A stretch of DNA of 64,000 nucleotides from Psilocybe azurescens (taxonomy: Eukaryota; Basidiomycota; Agaricomycetes; Agaricales; Agrocybaceae), in contig JAJIRX010000569.1 of assembly GCA_023853785.1 (NCBI GenBank), positions 310,001 to 374,000 on the forward strand, read 5' to 3'. The translations under genes and the position numbers were made by a program. Shown here piece after piece: positions 47,310-59,586 of the stretch; within the stretch, counting starts at the first letter, position 1; every line of letters begins with the position of its first letter. The notes beneath the pieces were generated by a model. The model was not told where the DNA came from and ran no database searches. It was given only the letters and a program-made list of their open reading frames with translations.

Positions 47310-47473
47310 GACTAAGCGTTAATTATCTGCTCTTGGCATGTGATCTGCTACTGATGATTGGTCCTTTTCCGGTTGAGGGGCTTGTCAAAGCTGCTCAAGA
47401 TAAAAGATTGTGGCCAAGAGTGTAAGATAGTAAACTCGTCTTTCTTCTCTCACTCCTCGACGCGTCTTGAGCC

Positions 47474-49574
47474 ATGAATATTCCTAGGTTGACCTTGTTT
47501 GGTCGATCTATTTTGTTGGTTACTTGCGAGTAAGTGGCATCTCATTCTTGAATCGAGGCAAATCAAATCAAATGATAGCCCCTTTTCCTCACACAGGATC
47601 GCAGCCAACGCTATCTGTTGGATAGTAGCTGCCATACTGTTCAAAAGAAACAACGAGAGTCATTCACTGCTGGGTTTGGCACTGTTGGCATGGGTGCGAT
47701 CTGATTTCCTTTCATGTTTACTTAAAGCTAATTCTGGAACCCCTAGACTTTGGGACTAAGGCATGGTGGGTCTAGATTGATTTAAGTACTGTTATCACCA
47801 TGGCCATAATGTGATCTATAATTTTCACAGCGTTGGATGCAGATCATATCAGGTAATTTCCAAATCTGAATCTGGTAATGGGTGAGTCTCGCGATTATTT
47901 GTACGTTCAACGTACTAAAGAGGCAATTACAGAACCAAATGGGCCTTATCCACTTTCCAAAAGTGCCATCGACAATGCTACAAGAGGATTGATAAATATT
48001 GGGCAACTCTCAGTTACCTGTGGTTTATTTTTTCTCACTTGGGCACAGTACCATCGTTATCGTCATTGTAAGTGAAGACAGACTTTTTGTGCAATTCACG
48101 CTAATGTGTTGTAATAATATAACAAGAATATAGCCATCGCTATCTCGGCCGACGTCTACAACAGAATAAATGGCGTCGGAGAGGTGGGAGGTATTGTCGG
48201 TGAGATCATGCAACTGATAATCATCGGATACACGCTCTAAAACATCTTTAGGCGCCGCCGTCTCTGGGTCATTCTTGTTTATCATTGGCCTTGCAAATAC
48301 CGTGATACTGTGGAGAATTGTTAGGCGCCGAAATCAGGTACCTCATCATGTCAATGATTACACCGGAAAAAAATATTCATTGCGCCATTCACATCAGGAA
48401 AAGGCCGACGAGAAACGCAGGCAGAACGGAGAAGAAGTCGAAGAAGTCAACCACAATCCCAAGCATGACCATATGCTCATGATGCGCATTCTGGGCCCCA
48501 TTATCACATTTGTCAACCGGCCATGGAAGGTATGGAAAACACTCAACATGTGTTCAATGCCCTTACAAATGTGCCATTGCATTGGCCATTATAGATGTAC
48601 CCCGTTGGCGTGCTCTTTGGTTTCGGTAAGGCGTCAGATAAATCATCTTTGCATGTCGCCCAACAAGCAATCATTAGGATTCGACACTGCGTCTTCGATT
48701 GCGCTAATTGCAGTATCAGCCCTCGCAAAAGAGGGTCTGATGGATCGTCGATACCAAGCGGACAGATTGTCATACTTCCGGTAAAATTATCTTTTCCCAC
48801 TCATGCGTTTAATACCTGCTGACACTGCGCTAGCTCCTGTTTACGGCAGGAATGACTTTGGTCGACTCAGCCGACTCCATCCTGATGCTCTACTCATACA
48901 CCGGCTTCCCTGAGCGTTCTTTACTTATTTTCTCTCCGGCCTCAAAGAAATTGAAACTGCAGGGAGAGACGCCTTTACCGATAGCTAATCCATCTGTGCT
49001 TGAGGAGAAGTCAGAACTAAGCTCGAGCCCTGTGTCCCCGTCAAAGCCAGACGAGAAAGAGCCGGTGGATAGCGACTCGAGACCAGCTATCGAACTATTA
49101 CACGACACCGACAGCGCTGTAGCGCAGGACATGCGCGTAAAGATGAACGTCATGTCCGGCCTTAGTATTATACTCACGCTCATGAGCATCCTGGTTGCTT
49201 TCAGGTCAAGCGCCTAATACTTGATTCTCGAAACAACCGCCCAGAACTTAAATTTATTAATAGCATTTCATTGATAACTATTATGGGCCTCATTGGCGAG
49301 CAATGCAGCGCCTGTGTTGCTGCTGCTGAAGCAGATGACGGCCATGGCGGAGGTTTAGCTGGACGTTGGTGGAGAGGCTGGGCGGAGGTAAGCTTTTTTA
49401 TCTGATAAAAGAGGTTTATATTCACTCCACCCTATAACAGGCAAACGAACAGTCAGGATACATCGGAATTGCTATTGTGGGCGGGTTCCTTCTTTTAGTT
49501 ATAGGATGGTACGGGACTCGTTGGCTGGGCCAAAAACTCAAACATACGAAATCGCAGCCTGGTGAGCCAAGTTA
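47474..49574 (+). CDS. NiCoT-family nickel/cobalt transporter
   Basis: A membrane transporter importing Ni2+ (and possibly Co2+), which in fungi supplies urease. The start at 47474 gives MNIPRLTLFGRSILLVTCE. The signature of the second helix, RHALDADHISAIDNATR, is spread over short exons at 47750-47990. Others follow: GHSTIVIV, ISADVYNRINGVGEVGGIVG, VGVLFGFGFDTASSIALIAV and FTAGMTLVDSADSILMLYSY. The central cytoplasmic loop is long and charged. The last helices end GQKLKHTKSQPGEPS-stop. The frame slips at T6 48028 (one T too many), just before GHSTIV. It is divergent from the acyltransferase gene with only 165 bases between starts. Confidence 0.92.
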
Positions 49575-49950
49575 GCTTTCTTTAAAAAACAATATCACAT
49601 AAACCATCAATCTCAAAATGAATCCATGCCGGCAAGACAACTATATATGTATTACAGCTCTCAAATTGGACTACATATTGTGATGGTATAAAGGGCAAAA
49701 ATGGAATATTTAATATCAAATGAATCAAGCACCATAAATACTTGAGACAAGTTGCAGCGAAGAACGAATATAAAAACGATGCTCCTTCCAAGGCCAAATT
49801 AAAATATTTGTTGGCGTAGGTATATGTCCGATACGATAACTGCCAATTAACAAAAGTTAGGACTCTTGTAAGATAATATGAATGGGTAAATATCTCACTG
49901 CCGATATGACGGGGTGATACAACCGGGTTATGATGAAGTGGGCTTGAAAC
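49575..49950. other. Intergenic between convergent NiCoT and pheromone C genes
   Basis: AT-rich 3' regions of both neighbours. No coding signal. Confidence 0.35.
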
Positions 49951-50061
49951 TCAAGCCACGACGCAGTAGGCGTTTCCGCCACTGCCATCGCGTTCGCCAT
50001 CAGAGGGAGTGGAGACGACGATATCGTCCCCAGAGAAGTTTACGGTAGTGAAAGAATCCAT
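49951..50061 (-). CDS. Mating pheromone precursor (CaaX), copy C
   Basis: A 36-residue intronless frame: MDSFTTVNFSGDDIVVSTPS, then DGERDGSGGNAYCVVA-stop. It has the CaaX box CVVA, an ER cleavage pair and a predicted nine-residue mature lipopeptide DGSGGNAYC, differing from copy A (NGSGGNAYC) only in the first residue. It is the closest relative of copy B in the N-terminal half and of copy A in the mature part. It lies about 13.5 kb from copy B, beyond several housekeeping genes. No receptor is adjacent. Confidence 0.9.
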   Translation of the reverse strand: MDSFTTVNFSGDDIVVSTPSDGERDGSGGNAYCVVA

Positions 50062-50875
50062 TTGACGGGGGTTGTGCGTGGTAGGTTGCGTATGAATATG
50101 GCGCCTGGCTTCTTTCAAGCTTTGAGTTCTCCTTTATACCTTCGAGGACAATAAGAGAACAGAGCTCCTCCAAAGGACCACCAGGAAAGGCTGCTACTTG
50201 TACTCACAAAAGCCTACCATTGAAATGGCTCAGCGCACGGAGCGACTTGATCCTTCGACAAGTGAATACAAATTTATTGTTATCCTAGCATTTCCTCTAC
50301 AAAGTCGACGATGATTAAACAAATACCACTGGGCCATCACATTGTCAAAGGGTTTTCTCCGTACCACTCACAATAAAGAGTAGACTCAATCATTTGAATG
50401 AACTGAATTCTTCAACATGCCACTTTCTGTGTCCTATTGTACCGTTTTGGTTGTTGTATCGAAAACGATTGGAAATGGACGCATTCTAAATTTAATTATG
50501 GTTGCCTTGTTGCCTTGGCTCCTATTTGGCTCGTCATAATTGAACGCTTGGGCCTGCTTGGGCCTCCACAGAACTCGTTTTGGAAGTTCTTCCGTATATG
50601 GGAGACTGGAAAGCCACCAATGACAGAATTATGAAGATGGCCACCATTCCTTGCTGCGCCTCCGATCACTTCCTTTTGAGTATCATCAATAGCTTACCAA
50701 AAAGTAGTATCTTATCAGATTACATGACTCACCACACGGTATCCCAAAATGATTGGTGGTTCCGGCGACTCTCTCATCCGTCTCTGAGAAGGAATATCTG
50801 AAAAGGCGCAATCAAGGCCAGGCAGGCATCACGAGAAAATTCGCACAGTCTGATACTTCTTGTTTTCACCCTATT
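50062..50875. other. Intergenic: pheromone C promoter and upstream region of barrel gene 1
   Basis: About 800 bases. Short frames at 50437-50801 are not supported. It must contain the promoter of pheromone C at its left end. Confidence 0.35.
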
Positions 50876-51666
50876 ATGCCAATTGTCGAATTCGTATGGT
50901 GGTCCGGAACAGAAGAGTTCCTCGCCAACCTGAACGAGATATTCAAGCCCACCGTGGACCATGTATCGAAGGCCGACGGATGCCTTAGGTGAGTAGCTGG
51001 CAGGGCCGCCCAGCTGCCGTAGAGACTAGTCGGATCATCCAAAATAATTGAATGTGCAGGATCTATTCCGGCCTCCAACATGAAGACAATAATATTTTCT
51101 GGATGGTTGTAGGTAGAGCACAATTACCAGTGGCCATACCGGGGGTCGACTGACTTGAAATAGTATGGAAAAGCCACAAGCACCATCAAGCGATGATGGA
51201 TCGTCCAGACTATCCAGAAATGGTTGGCCGGCTGAAGCCTTATTTGCGGGATGGGGTGTTGAAGATGAATCACGTCGAATTCAATAGCGATACGGACGCG
51301 GCATTCAATGCACCGGTGACCGGAATTGTATTTTTGTCTTTGAAGATGGGTTACACCAGCGGTGAAGTGGAAAAGGCTTTAAAAATGTGGCAGGGTACGC
51401 TCGACTCTACTAAAGGAGCCTATCCACCCGTGACGTGGGGAGCTACACATGAGGACCCGAATAAGTTGGTTGTGCTTATTGGCTGGAATGGCGAGCAAGT
51501 AAGTTGCTATTTACTTGCCTGAATATGAGAATAAAGCGTTCTTGCTCACCATTGGCACTGCAAGTTTCGCGAGCACAATGGGTCTGAGGGGTCTATGAAA
51601 GAGTTGTGCTTGTTGGCGGATTTAGAGGTCTTACACATGAGTTTACGCAACTCCGTAGAATCTTAA
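50876..51666 (+). CDS. Dimeric alpha-beta-barrel (ABM-like) protein, copy 1, intact
   Basis: Four or five exons that splice in frame. MPIVEFVWWSGTEEFLANLN and VSKADGCLR come first, then IYSGLQHEDNNIFWMVVVW, then HKHHQAMMDRPDYPEMVGRL, LKMNHVEFNSDTDAAFNAPV and PPVTWGATHEDPNKLVVLIG, then a last exon REHNGSEGSMKELCLLADLE ending RNSVES-stop. Two similar halves each end in a W-x-S/N core, as in tandem ferredoxin-like (dimeric alpha-beta barrel/antibiotic monooxygenase-like) folds, with about 210-220 residues. No cofactor site is evident. This is the reference member of a family of five in this window, all on the plus strand. Function unknown. Confidence 0.82.
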
Positions 51667-52515
51667 AAGCTTATCGCGGATCAAGGAGGCGTATTTAAAC
51701 AAAATGCAAGGAAAAGTTCAAGCTTCAAAGAAAGTTTTGATTTACGAGAAGTATAAGGCGCGGACTGTCCGCCGGACACTCAACCGCCGGAGTACAGAAC
51801 TTTGGGTTCTATACCGCATTCTGCACAGCCACCATCCGCGCCCTCTCTGCATCTCTCGCTGGGGCGTCTGTTTCAACAGCCTCAGTGAGTCTCTAACCTC
51901 CGCTCACTGCTCAGCTGGGTCACAGAGCTGCTCGCAGGGCCATTTCGTGACGGGTTTGTGACACGCCCGCCACTGGCCTCCCGACGTCGACCATCCCATT
52001 CTTTCACAAAGCTCGCCACCTCCCGACAACTGAATAAGTACGGCGCCCCCTTTATAGGCTACAGCACATGGATAACATTGCCCATGTGCTTTATGGACAA
52101 TAACGCGGCAGCAAAAGCTCCCCGCCTCACATCACTACTTCAATCGCATTGCAATCATCGCGCTTTAATTTTTGTTTTGTTTTTGTCAACTTAACAGTTG
52201 CGGTATGCAGTAATTTATTAATTGGCGCCATCTCTGCTAGTATCTCGAGCACTTTGTACAGAGAGTATCATCAAAGTGTCTGCCGGACTGTCCGCGCCCC
52301 TTCTTTCAGTAAACCAGGTGCCCTCAAGTTATTAAATTCAGTTTTTCACTGGCCTACCAACAGCAGTGGCACTCGACGGCAGCACTCTCAAGAAGCCTTA
52401 GACGTGCAAGTGAATAGATGTCCTAAATAATGTGAGTACTCTACAGCCCATTACAAGAAAATTAAATCCTCTGATAACTTCTTTTACTCTAAAATATACA
52501 GGATCCCGTATCCAA
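51667..52515. other. Intergenic, about 850 bases
   Basis: Sequence between two convergent genes. Overlapping short frames (51704-52430) have no recognisable domains. Confidence 0.35.
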
Positions 52516-53850
52516 TCACTCCTTATGGATTTCCAGTCCTGCAGGAGCGCCGAGCGCTACAGAAATATAACTGATTAACATTGTGTACATATGCGATTTT
52601 AGCGAAGAAATCACGTACCATCTTTTATGGCGCCGTACATCAAGAATTGCGACGATACAAGGCCGGCAGTCATGATCATCCTTGGACCAAGGCCCGCGAA
52701 CAATCCCCTGAAGCCAGCTTCACGTGCGAGGACTGTTAATCGGTGAACCATAGACCCAGTAGGCCCGTGTCCTTTGTTAATCTGCGATAGAAGGGTATCT
52801 GCGGGCTAAAGAGACATTTACAAGTACTCATCAGAAGATATTCTTCTAGCAGCGAAAGCAGCAGAAAGGGAAATCTCACATGGCTGAGAATGGCAGCTGC
52901 AAAGCCGGCAATGATACCGCTTCCTAACGAGATGCCGAATCGTAATGTCCCTGACTCTGCTATTTTACGTTTTTGGTCCTCAGTTGTAGTTCGCAGGACG
53001 AGTTCGTGACAGTACTCGTTTACTGTGAATTGACCAATGGCATATGGGATTTGTCTATCAACCACATCGGCATGCTGTCAGAGATAACATGGGAAATGAA
53101 TTCATTTCCAAGACATACTTGCAAAGAATGGGCAGAAACCCGGCATACAGCTCACGCACACCACCCTCCCTAGCTATCCGCGTGAACCCGGAAACAAGAC
53201 CTGACGCGAACCCTCTCTCAGAAACGAGGCGAATCCGAGTCGCTTCTAGTGGTGTTAGCAGGATATCGGCAAAGAACCTTGATATGACTGAATAAGCGAT
53301 TGTAATCACATTAAATGTAAACTGCGGTTGATCTTACTCTGCAACAACAGCTGCCCCTAAATATATCGCAGTGCGGTTTGCGACGGCGTTCTCCTGACTT
53401 CCGGCTACTTGCACAAATGTCTTCTTCCAATATTCGTAGCCTGCGAATTTGGCACCTCCTTGGGCAAGATATCCAACAGCTGTTGGACCAAATCCTGTAA
53501 GGAATCCTCGAGGGCCTTCTGACGCGAGGAGCTGTCGTGAGCCAGATAAGAAAGATTGTCCTTTGAATGCTGGATCGATCTGAATGCGTGTTTTGACGAC
53601 ATCAATGGCTGCAAAAGAAAGTCAGCGCATATCCTGAGCTGTTGTATAGAACACACGTACGTGTCATTGCTCCATGACTTATTCTGAAGGATTGTTATTG
53701 AAGTGGTGAGGTTCAAGGAATATTGAACATGGTTTCAGCGACTTACGTGCAACATAACGCTCCTGCCAGGAAGAATGAGGTATAGTCTCTCCCCGTAAAC
53801 TGAGGAACAACAAAAGGATGGGGCACGACGGGTATCTTGGTATCTGTCAT
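52516..53850 (-). CDS. MIR1: Mitochondrial phosphate carrier
   Basis: An inner-membrane carrier (SLC25A3/Mir1 type) importing phosphate for ATP synthesis. The start at 53850 gives MTDTKIPVVPHPFVVPQFTG and RDYTSFFLAGALCC. Three carrier repeats follow, each with P-x-D/E-x-x-K/R: IDVVKTRIQIDPAF, LTPLEATRIRLVSERGF and SHPADTLLSQINKGHGPTG. Phosphate-carrier-specific sequence includes GPTAVGYLAQGGAKFAGYEY, QIPYAIGQFTVNEYCHE and FAGLGPRMIMTAGLVSSQFL. The last short exon gives ALGAPAGLEIHKE-stop at 52516. About seven introns. No frame error was seen. Confidence 0.93.
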
Positions 53851-54345
53851 TGGAGGAGTTTATCTGGGGTGTAATAAGGGCATGCATGGTGAATTTGTAC
53901 ACCTTTTCTGCAAATCCAAGAATAGATGGCATGGCCTTTGACGTCACCCTCCCGCGCTCTCTTCGGTCCGGTGGACATCGGCTGGGTGAACCAAGGTAAT
54001 CCCCGACCTTTCTGTAAGACAAGTTGACAAACATTGTGAAAGACACTGACTACCATGGAATAATATTGAGGCATTCAGTGAGTGGATAGTCTTCCGTATT
54101 CATTTAATCGAGACGAGCGTGAGACTTGTTACTGATCGGATCCTTCCCTCTCATCCTCGCCACCGCACATGTTCTCCTGCAGTAAGTAGTACCGTAGAGT
54201 GGTGTCAGATTAATTCAACAAGACAAATTCTCTTACAACAAAAGAAAGGTATCAAAGCCACTATTACACAAAATCCAAACGATCCGATGATAATACACGT
54301 ACTCAAATCTTCTACATTCCAGTTCTTCGGTGAGTCGCAGCCTCC
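53851..54345. other. Intergenic: phosphate carrier promoter and ATG7 3' region
   Basis: About 500 bases between two minus-strand genes. No additional gene is seen. Confidence 0.35.
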
Positions 54346-57035
54346 TCAGAAATCATCCTCCTCGTCTTCATCCCCATGCCAGTCCACGCTCTCTAACAGT
54401 TCATCACCTTCATTATACAGCTTGTCCAAGCCAGTTAACGTCTCTAGATATTTCGCGTCGTTGAATGCCTCCAGAAGCATGGAGAACCCTCGTGTTTCGT
54501 AAGCTTTCAGTACCTTTGAAAATCCATCAGACACACGAGGGAAAATAAAGGAGGAAGATCTTACCGTCTCACTGCATCCTGTACATCTATCATATGCGGC
54601 CCCGACAAGAGGCATTGTCCTAAACTGGCCCAAGAAACCGCGGAGTTGATGGGGAACCACTCCAAGCACACTATTCAGTCCTTCATCAGGTTCCGAATTT
54701 GAGGAAGAGTTGGTGTTTGGTGGTGGTGCCGGGAAAACAACCTACACGGAATGTACAGTGAGGATCTGCATTGTCTTCAAGCAAAGAAAAGAGATGAACC
54801 CATCTGGATGCTGGAGAAGCGAAGCAAGCAATTCGACGGCCGATGCTGCTGCGATGGGCGCCAGACCAGGCCTCGTGACGGTGCACATCTGGTCAAGAGT
54901 TCGATCGGTGAGGGACTACATACAACCTGTCCGTGAGTCCGGTTCAAGGATCAAACGAATAATGGAAATACGGACATCAGCAGGAGCAACGATATCGTTA
55001 CAATAGTAGCATCCCAATTTCTGGTGTGGCTTGCCGTCCTTCCCTGTCGATAGTGACGAAACGCGAGCACCATGTCGCATAACAAGGTAGGAATCGAAGC
55101 CCAAGGCGGCATTTAGTACGATCTGTAAGCAATCCGTAAGATGCAAAGCCAACGGACAAGTTCCATGACAGAAGCTTACCTTTCCCTTCGCAGCCGAAAT
55201 CACAGTGGGTAGCCACCTGCTCTCCCTCGAATCCATAAGAAGAAAGACGACATCATGTTCTTCAATTAGTTTTCGATTTTTGCAACATCAGCTATGGCCT
55301 GCGCCATGGATGCAGCATTTGGAGAGATGGGATGGCCCGGCATGGGTATAGCAATTGTATGTCCTGTTGCGTTCTGCAAGCAAGTAGACATATCATTAAA
55401 AAACATCTCAATCTATCGAAAGAGATCACTCACTATTCCCGGGAAGATTCTCTTCAAGGATTCGGCAGCGCACTCTGCTTTAGGCTTCCCCCATCCAAGC
55501 AATCCGAAAATTCGAACAGAGGTTGCCGGACTGGATTCGAGAACGAGACTTTGCCTGAATCTACGAATGTGATCGTACGCACACCCCATCCCTTTTTGAA
55601 AGATTAGCTCAAGCAGAAATTTTTAAAAAGCGCCGGAATACCATCAAAGCCCTTGCTACATAACAACCAAGTGTTCCAGCTCCCAGAAGCAAGCATCGAG
55701 TCGACGATATTTTGTCCAGATCAAGGGAAGGAAGGATACGCCATCGCATGAGCTTCAGATTTAAATCAACCGCCTGAGCAGCTAATCTACAAGCCAAAAC
55801 ATCAGTGTCTACGCATGGGCGACAAAGATAACCGTGTACCTTGATGGATCCATCATAGGTGCCAAATCAGCTACGCGAGGCCCGAGTTTTCCTTGCGGAT
55901 TTTTCTCCCAACCTACAGCAGATGGGCGCGGCGATCCTTCTACAGGTGCAGTCGGGACATCTCCGTCTACCGTTAAAACACCGATCTGGCTTTTCCAAGT
56001 GGCATTGGGTAAAGAGGGGATCTCGGTGTCGCGCCATCGTAGGACACGAATAGACGATGTCGTGGCTGGGTATAAGGCACGCAGATACGCGAGGAGATTT
56101 CGCAGAGGCCATCCGGGATTGTTTGGGTCGGATGAGGGATCGATAAAAGCAATCGTTTGCTGGATTAGATATTATGATTAATGACCCTGTGGAAGTAACT
56201 GGAAGAACATACGTCATCTTGAGGAGTGGAGGCATAAAATGTTTCGTATTCCTCTACTGGGGCAATGATAAAGAGTCCTGACTCATCTTTCCGCACAAGG
56301 AAGTATGGCAAAGGAACATCTCGCGACCGTAGTTGTGAGTGAATAGAAGACAGCTAGGGTAACGCGTTCAGTTTGAATAAATGAACACCGACATGGTGTT
56401 CATTACCTGGTCAACACCAAACTCCTCCGCAGAACTCTTCCACCCTTCTTCACTGATTTCCCAAGCTGGTTTCGAGACAAATGCTGGGAACGTGAACCAA
56501 TAGTAATATTTGTATTTCTTGAGATCGGCAAATGTGATAAGAAGGAATCGATTAAGCTGGGTTGTATCGCGCGTCTTTAGGATGTGATCCCAGATCTAGA
56601 GCAGAGATGAGAACGATAGTTAGGGGAACGTCGTTGGACGACCTACGAATTGGGCCTCTTGATTGAACAGAGCGGTTTTATCAGCTGCTTTGAACTCCTC
56701 AATAGTGTTATAATTCTTAAGGGTCCCAATGGCGGAGACAGATCCGTGCGGAGGTCTTATACGCGTAGCAATTGAGTACGAAATGGTCAAAATCAGAGAT
56801 TTAAAGCCCACTTGAAATCCTCATCAAACGATTCTGTCCCAACCGTTAAATTGCATGGTAGGGATATCTCTTGTCCAGTTTCTCTATCAGTCACTGTCCT
56901 TCCAATCGAATATGACGCTGATATATGGACTGCAGCATCAGAGAGTTTCAGCACATCGATCTTGAGGTCTGATAGCTTGTGCCATAATGATGGCTGCACA
57001 AGAGATGAAAATGGCGCAAATTGCAGGATTGGCAT
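54346..57035 (-). CDS. ATG7: Autophagy E1-like activating enzyme Atg7
   Basis: The E1 that activates Atg8 and Atg12. The start at 57035 gives [20 protein letters not shown]. The N-terminal domain includes [20 protein letters not shown] and [20 protein letters not shown]. The adenylation domain has [20 protein letters not shown] and [20 protein letters not shown]. Next come [13 protein letters not shown] (zinc-binding Cys pair) and [13 protein letters not shown] with the catalytic Cys, then [12 protein letters not shown] (second zinc pair) and an acidic tail ending EDEEDDF-stop. The frame slips at C5 55488-55492 (one base missing) between DCLDGG and [13 protein letters not shown]. More than ten introns. 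The C-terminal Asp/Glu tail is unusual in length but not unprecedented. Confidence 0.93.
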
Positions 57036-58058
57036 AATGGACAGATATTTGTCGTTAATCTTTGTAGAAGGAAGTGTTGAGTACATCATATCGTGGTATA
57101 TAGCTTCACAACGTACTAGGTATACTGCAGGATGCAGGATATTGATCTGGATGTCGACCGTATGATATTTGGTTGGCAAGTTTCCTTCAAATATGGATCC
57201 TGATCCCGAGAAGATGCAGCTCGTAAGACGTTGTATGCAAAGAGGAAGAAGAGGTATATGAGAGGATTCTTGAAGAGGATATCTAGGGATGTTGCTATGG
57301 AGTTATAACAAAGATGGGTCAAGAGAGAGGAAGAGCTTTGTATGAGCTTTGATGAGTCTGGACCCCTACATAGGAGTGTTACTCGGCATCTGATCTAATC
57401 TAATCTTGCAATGTAAACAGGTGATCAACGTGATCAATACTTGGCGCGCTACTACTTGACTCTAACTTGCTCCTTTACCACAAGCTACCACAAGTCGTCT
57501 TCCAACCTGCTCATCCCCAATCGATGTCGGTCTCATTCTAAGCCACTCAATCGAAAATGGGGCTTCCATAGATAGGAGCCTTGACAGTCCGAACGCGGGT
57601 ATGCATGGCAGTCATACTTTTTAGTCGATTCCGGTCCCCGCGCTTGCTATACGTCCTGTTGCTTACTTTAACGAATGCCGACGCTCACCAACACTGATAA
57701 CTGATGACCGAGAAATGCCTCGGGGACTCTGTTCTCTCGCGAGTCTAATGCTTCGCTGAGTCTTTTCAGGTCAAGAAACTGCCGTGGGACTTGGAGAATC
57801 TCCTCAGCAAACAGAAGAAACCGGTGTCTTCATGCGACTTCACGAATGTTGTCCACGAATGTTGAACATCACTTTGATCTGGGAATGTATCTCATGTCCC
57901 CATGGGCTCATCTAGATTCATTTAAAACAAACTCCGGCAAATGATTTGGAAATGGATATAAGATACCCGCTTAAAGAATTGGTATATTATATTGTTCTTC
58001 AACCTTTTCGTTTCTTTCAGTTTCTTCTCTTACAATCTTTTCTTCCAGACCCTGATAT
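57036..58058. other. Intergenic: ATG7 promoter and spacer
   Basis: About 1 kb without supported genes. TATAAGATACC at about 57958 precedes the barrel copy at 58059 and may be its ancestral TATA element. Confidence 0.35.
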
Positions 58059-58180
58059 ATGCCGATCATTGAAATAGTATCATGGTCTATTTTCAATGCC
58101 TACGCTGCTGATCCCTTAGCATTGAAACCAGGATGAAGCTGACAAGTTCTTCCTTACAATTGGATGGGATAGTTCGCAGG
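58059..58180 (+). pseudogene. Alpha-beta-barrel family copy 2, internally deleted remnant
   Basis: ATG 58059 opens MPIIEIVSWSIFNAYAADPL then ALKPG-stop, clearly the family N-terminus (compare MPVVEIVKATVSEAYKADPS at 60015). Immediately afterwards, in another frame and without the middle of the gene, comes DEADKFFLTIGWDSSQ, which matches the C-terminal family segment (for example PNKLVVLIGWNGEQ), followed by a splice-donor-like GTTAGT at 58181. So N-terminal and C-terminal parts are fused with most of the gene missing. Confidence 0.7.
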
Positions 58181-58794
58181 TTAGTTTTTTCCCCATTCTT
58201 TTGGAGTCTTTTTTTTTAAAAAAAAAAAAAAAAGACTGCTACCTTTAGGTTCATCGGGATATCGTGGGCCAGCCGTCTTTTCTTCCGTGCCTCCCAGATT
58301 TACGCAGTGCTGCGGTGCTCAAAATGTTCCATGTCTATCTCTCGAAACATACCTAAAGGATTGAAAGTCTGCTCGAACGCGTAAATAACGTACCATTATT
58401 GTGGATCTTTTTCAATCTGATCGTTTATGAAACCTATTCTTGAACGTTCGAGTTTGATAGCTCGACCTTAATGTCTAATGGCAGCAACCTTTCCTAATAA
58501 TTTGGCCAACCCGCGATTCTACTAGTCGACTATGTGCTTGAGCTCAACAGGCACCATAGATTTTGTTGGCCCTTCTCCTATTCATCATGCCAATTTCGAG
58601 GACACGATGCAGAACCTCACGCCCAATAACAGTCAATGACGAAATTCTGTCTCGTATATGTTAAACATGTTTCTAGAGTCTCTGAAACATGCCCCACAAA
58701 AACAGTTGGTATATAAGGGTTAGTACTTTTTGTATTTTTCTTATTCTCACTGTTCACGAATTTGAAACCAACAAGGACACCACAGCAGAACGAC
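58181..58794. other. Intergenic between barrel copies 2 and 3
   Basis: Includes a homopolymer stretch T7-A16 at about 58210. TATATAAGGG at about 58710 is a probable TATA box for the gene at 58795. No other feature. Confidence 0.4.
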
Positions 58795-59586
58795 ATGGCT
58801 ATCATCGAAATCGTCCACTGGGTCGCCGTCAACAACATTGAGGCCGAAAACTGCAAATTGCTGCACCCGGTCTTGGATCTTCTGTCAAAGAGAAAGGGAT
58901 GTCTCGGGTAAGCCTCATCTCGCTCAACGATCAATCTCACCAGTGCTGACTTTGGTTGGTCTGTCGTCGATAGAATATACTATGGCTTCGTCGAGGAGCA
59001 TAAAAAAATTCGTTTACTTTTTCATAGGTCAGAATACTCGAGTCTCTTCCAAACGTGTTCCTGATAATTGGTTTTCACCTACATCCAGTGTGGGATAAAT
59101 TTGAGGACCACGAAGAGCTCATGAAGCACCCTGACTATCCGCAAATGCTCAACCTCGATCCATGTATCGGTGAAGGCAGACTCAACATGAATCACGTCGA
59201 GTTCCACAGCGACTTCAAACCAGCCCTCAGCGCACCTACTACCGAAGTCACCATCATGACTCGGAAGCCAGAAGTGTTGAACGAATTGTTGATCGGATTT
59301 GTGGATACTATCGCGGCAGATATAGATGCAAAAATGCGAAGTACGCTCCAGTCACTTGGGGCCAGGCGAAGGAGCAGGACCATAGGTATTACCTGATTGC
59401 TGGATGGGACAGTCCAGAGGTGAGGTCTTCCTTATCGTAACAACAATAACGTTTTCTGATCTGATTACATGACAGGTCCACAAAAAGACTGTCCAGGATC
59501 CTTCTTTCCATCCATTCGATAATGATTTGAAGTCTGCTGCGACTGTCAAAACTTTCCATATCAGTCTTAAGAAACATGCTTCTTAA
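58795..59586 (+). CDS. Alpha-beta-barrel family copy 3, frame broken at two A-runs
   Basis: MAIIEIVHWVAVNNIEAENC, LLSKRKGCLG, then IYYGFVEEH in the first exons, VWDKFEDHEELMKHPDYPQM, GRLNMNHVEFHSDFKPALSA, KYAPVTWGQAKEQDHRYYLI and a last exon ending FHISLKKHAS-stop. It is full length relative to copy 1. As written the frame shifts at A7 59002 (one A too many, before FVYFFIVW) and at A5 59330 (one too few, before KYAPVTWG). All exon borders and motifs are otherwise intact, so it is probably a working gene with sequence errors. Function unknown. Confidence 0.72.

Noticed and set aside
58208..58232. T7-A16 tract as a possible retroelement poly-A tail
   Set aside because: No element body or target-site duplication recognised beside it.
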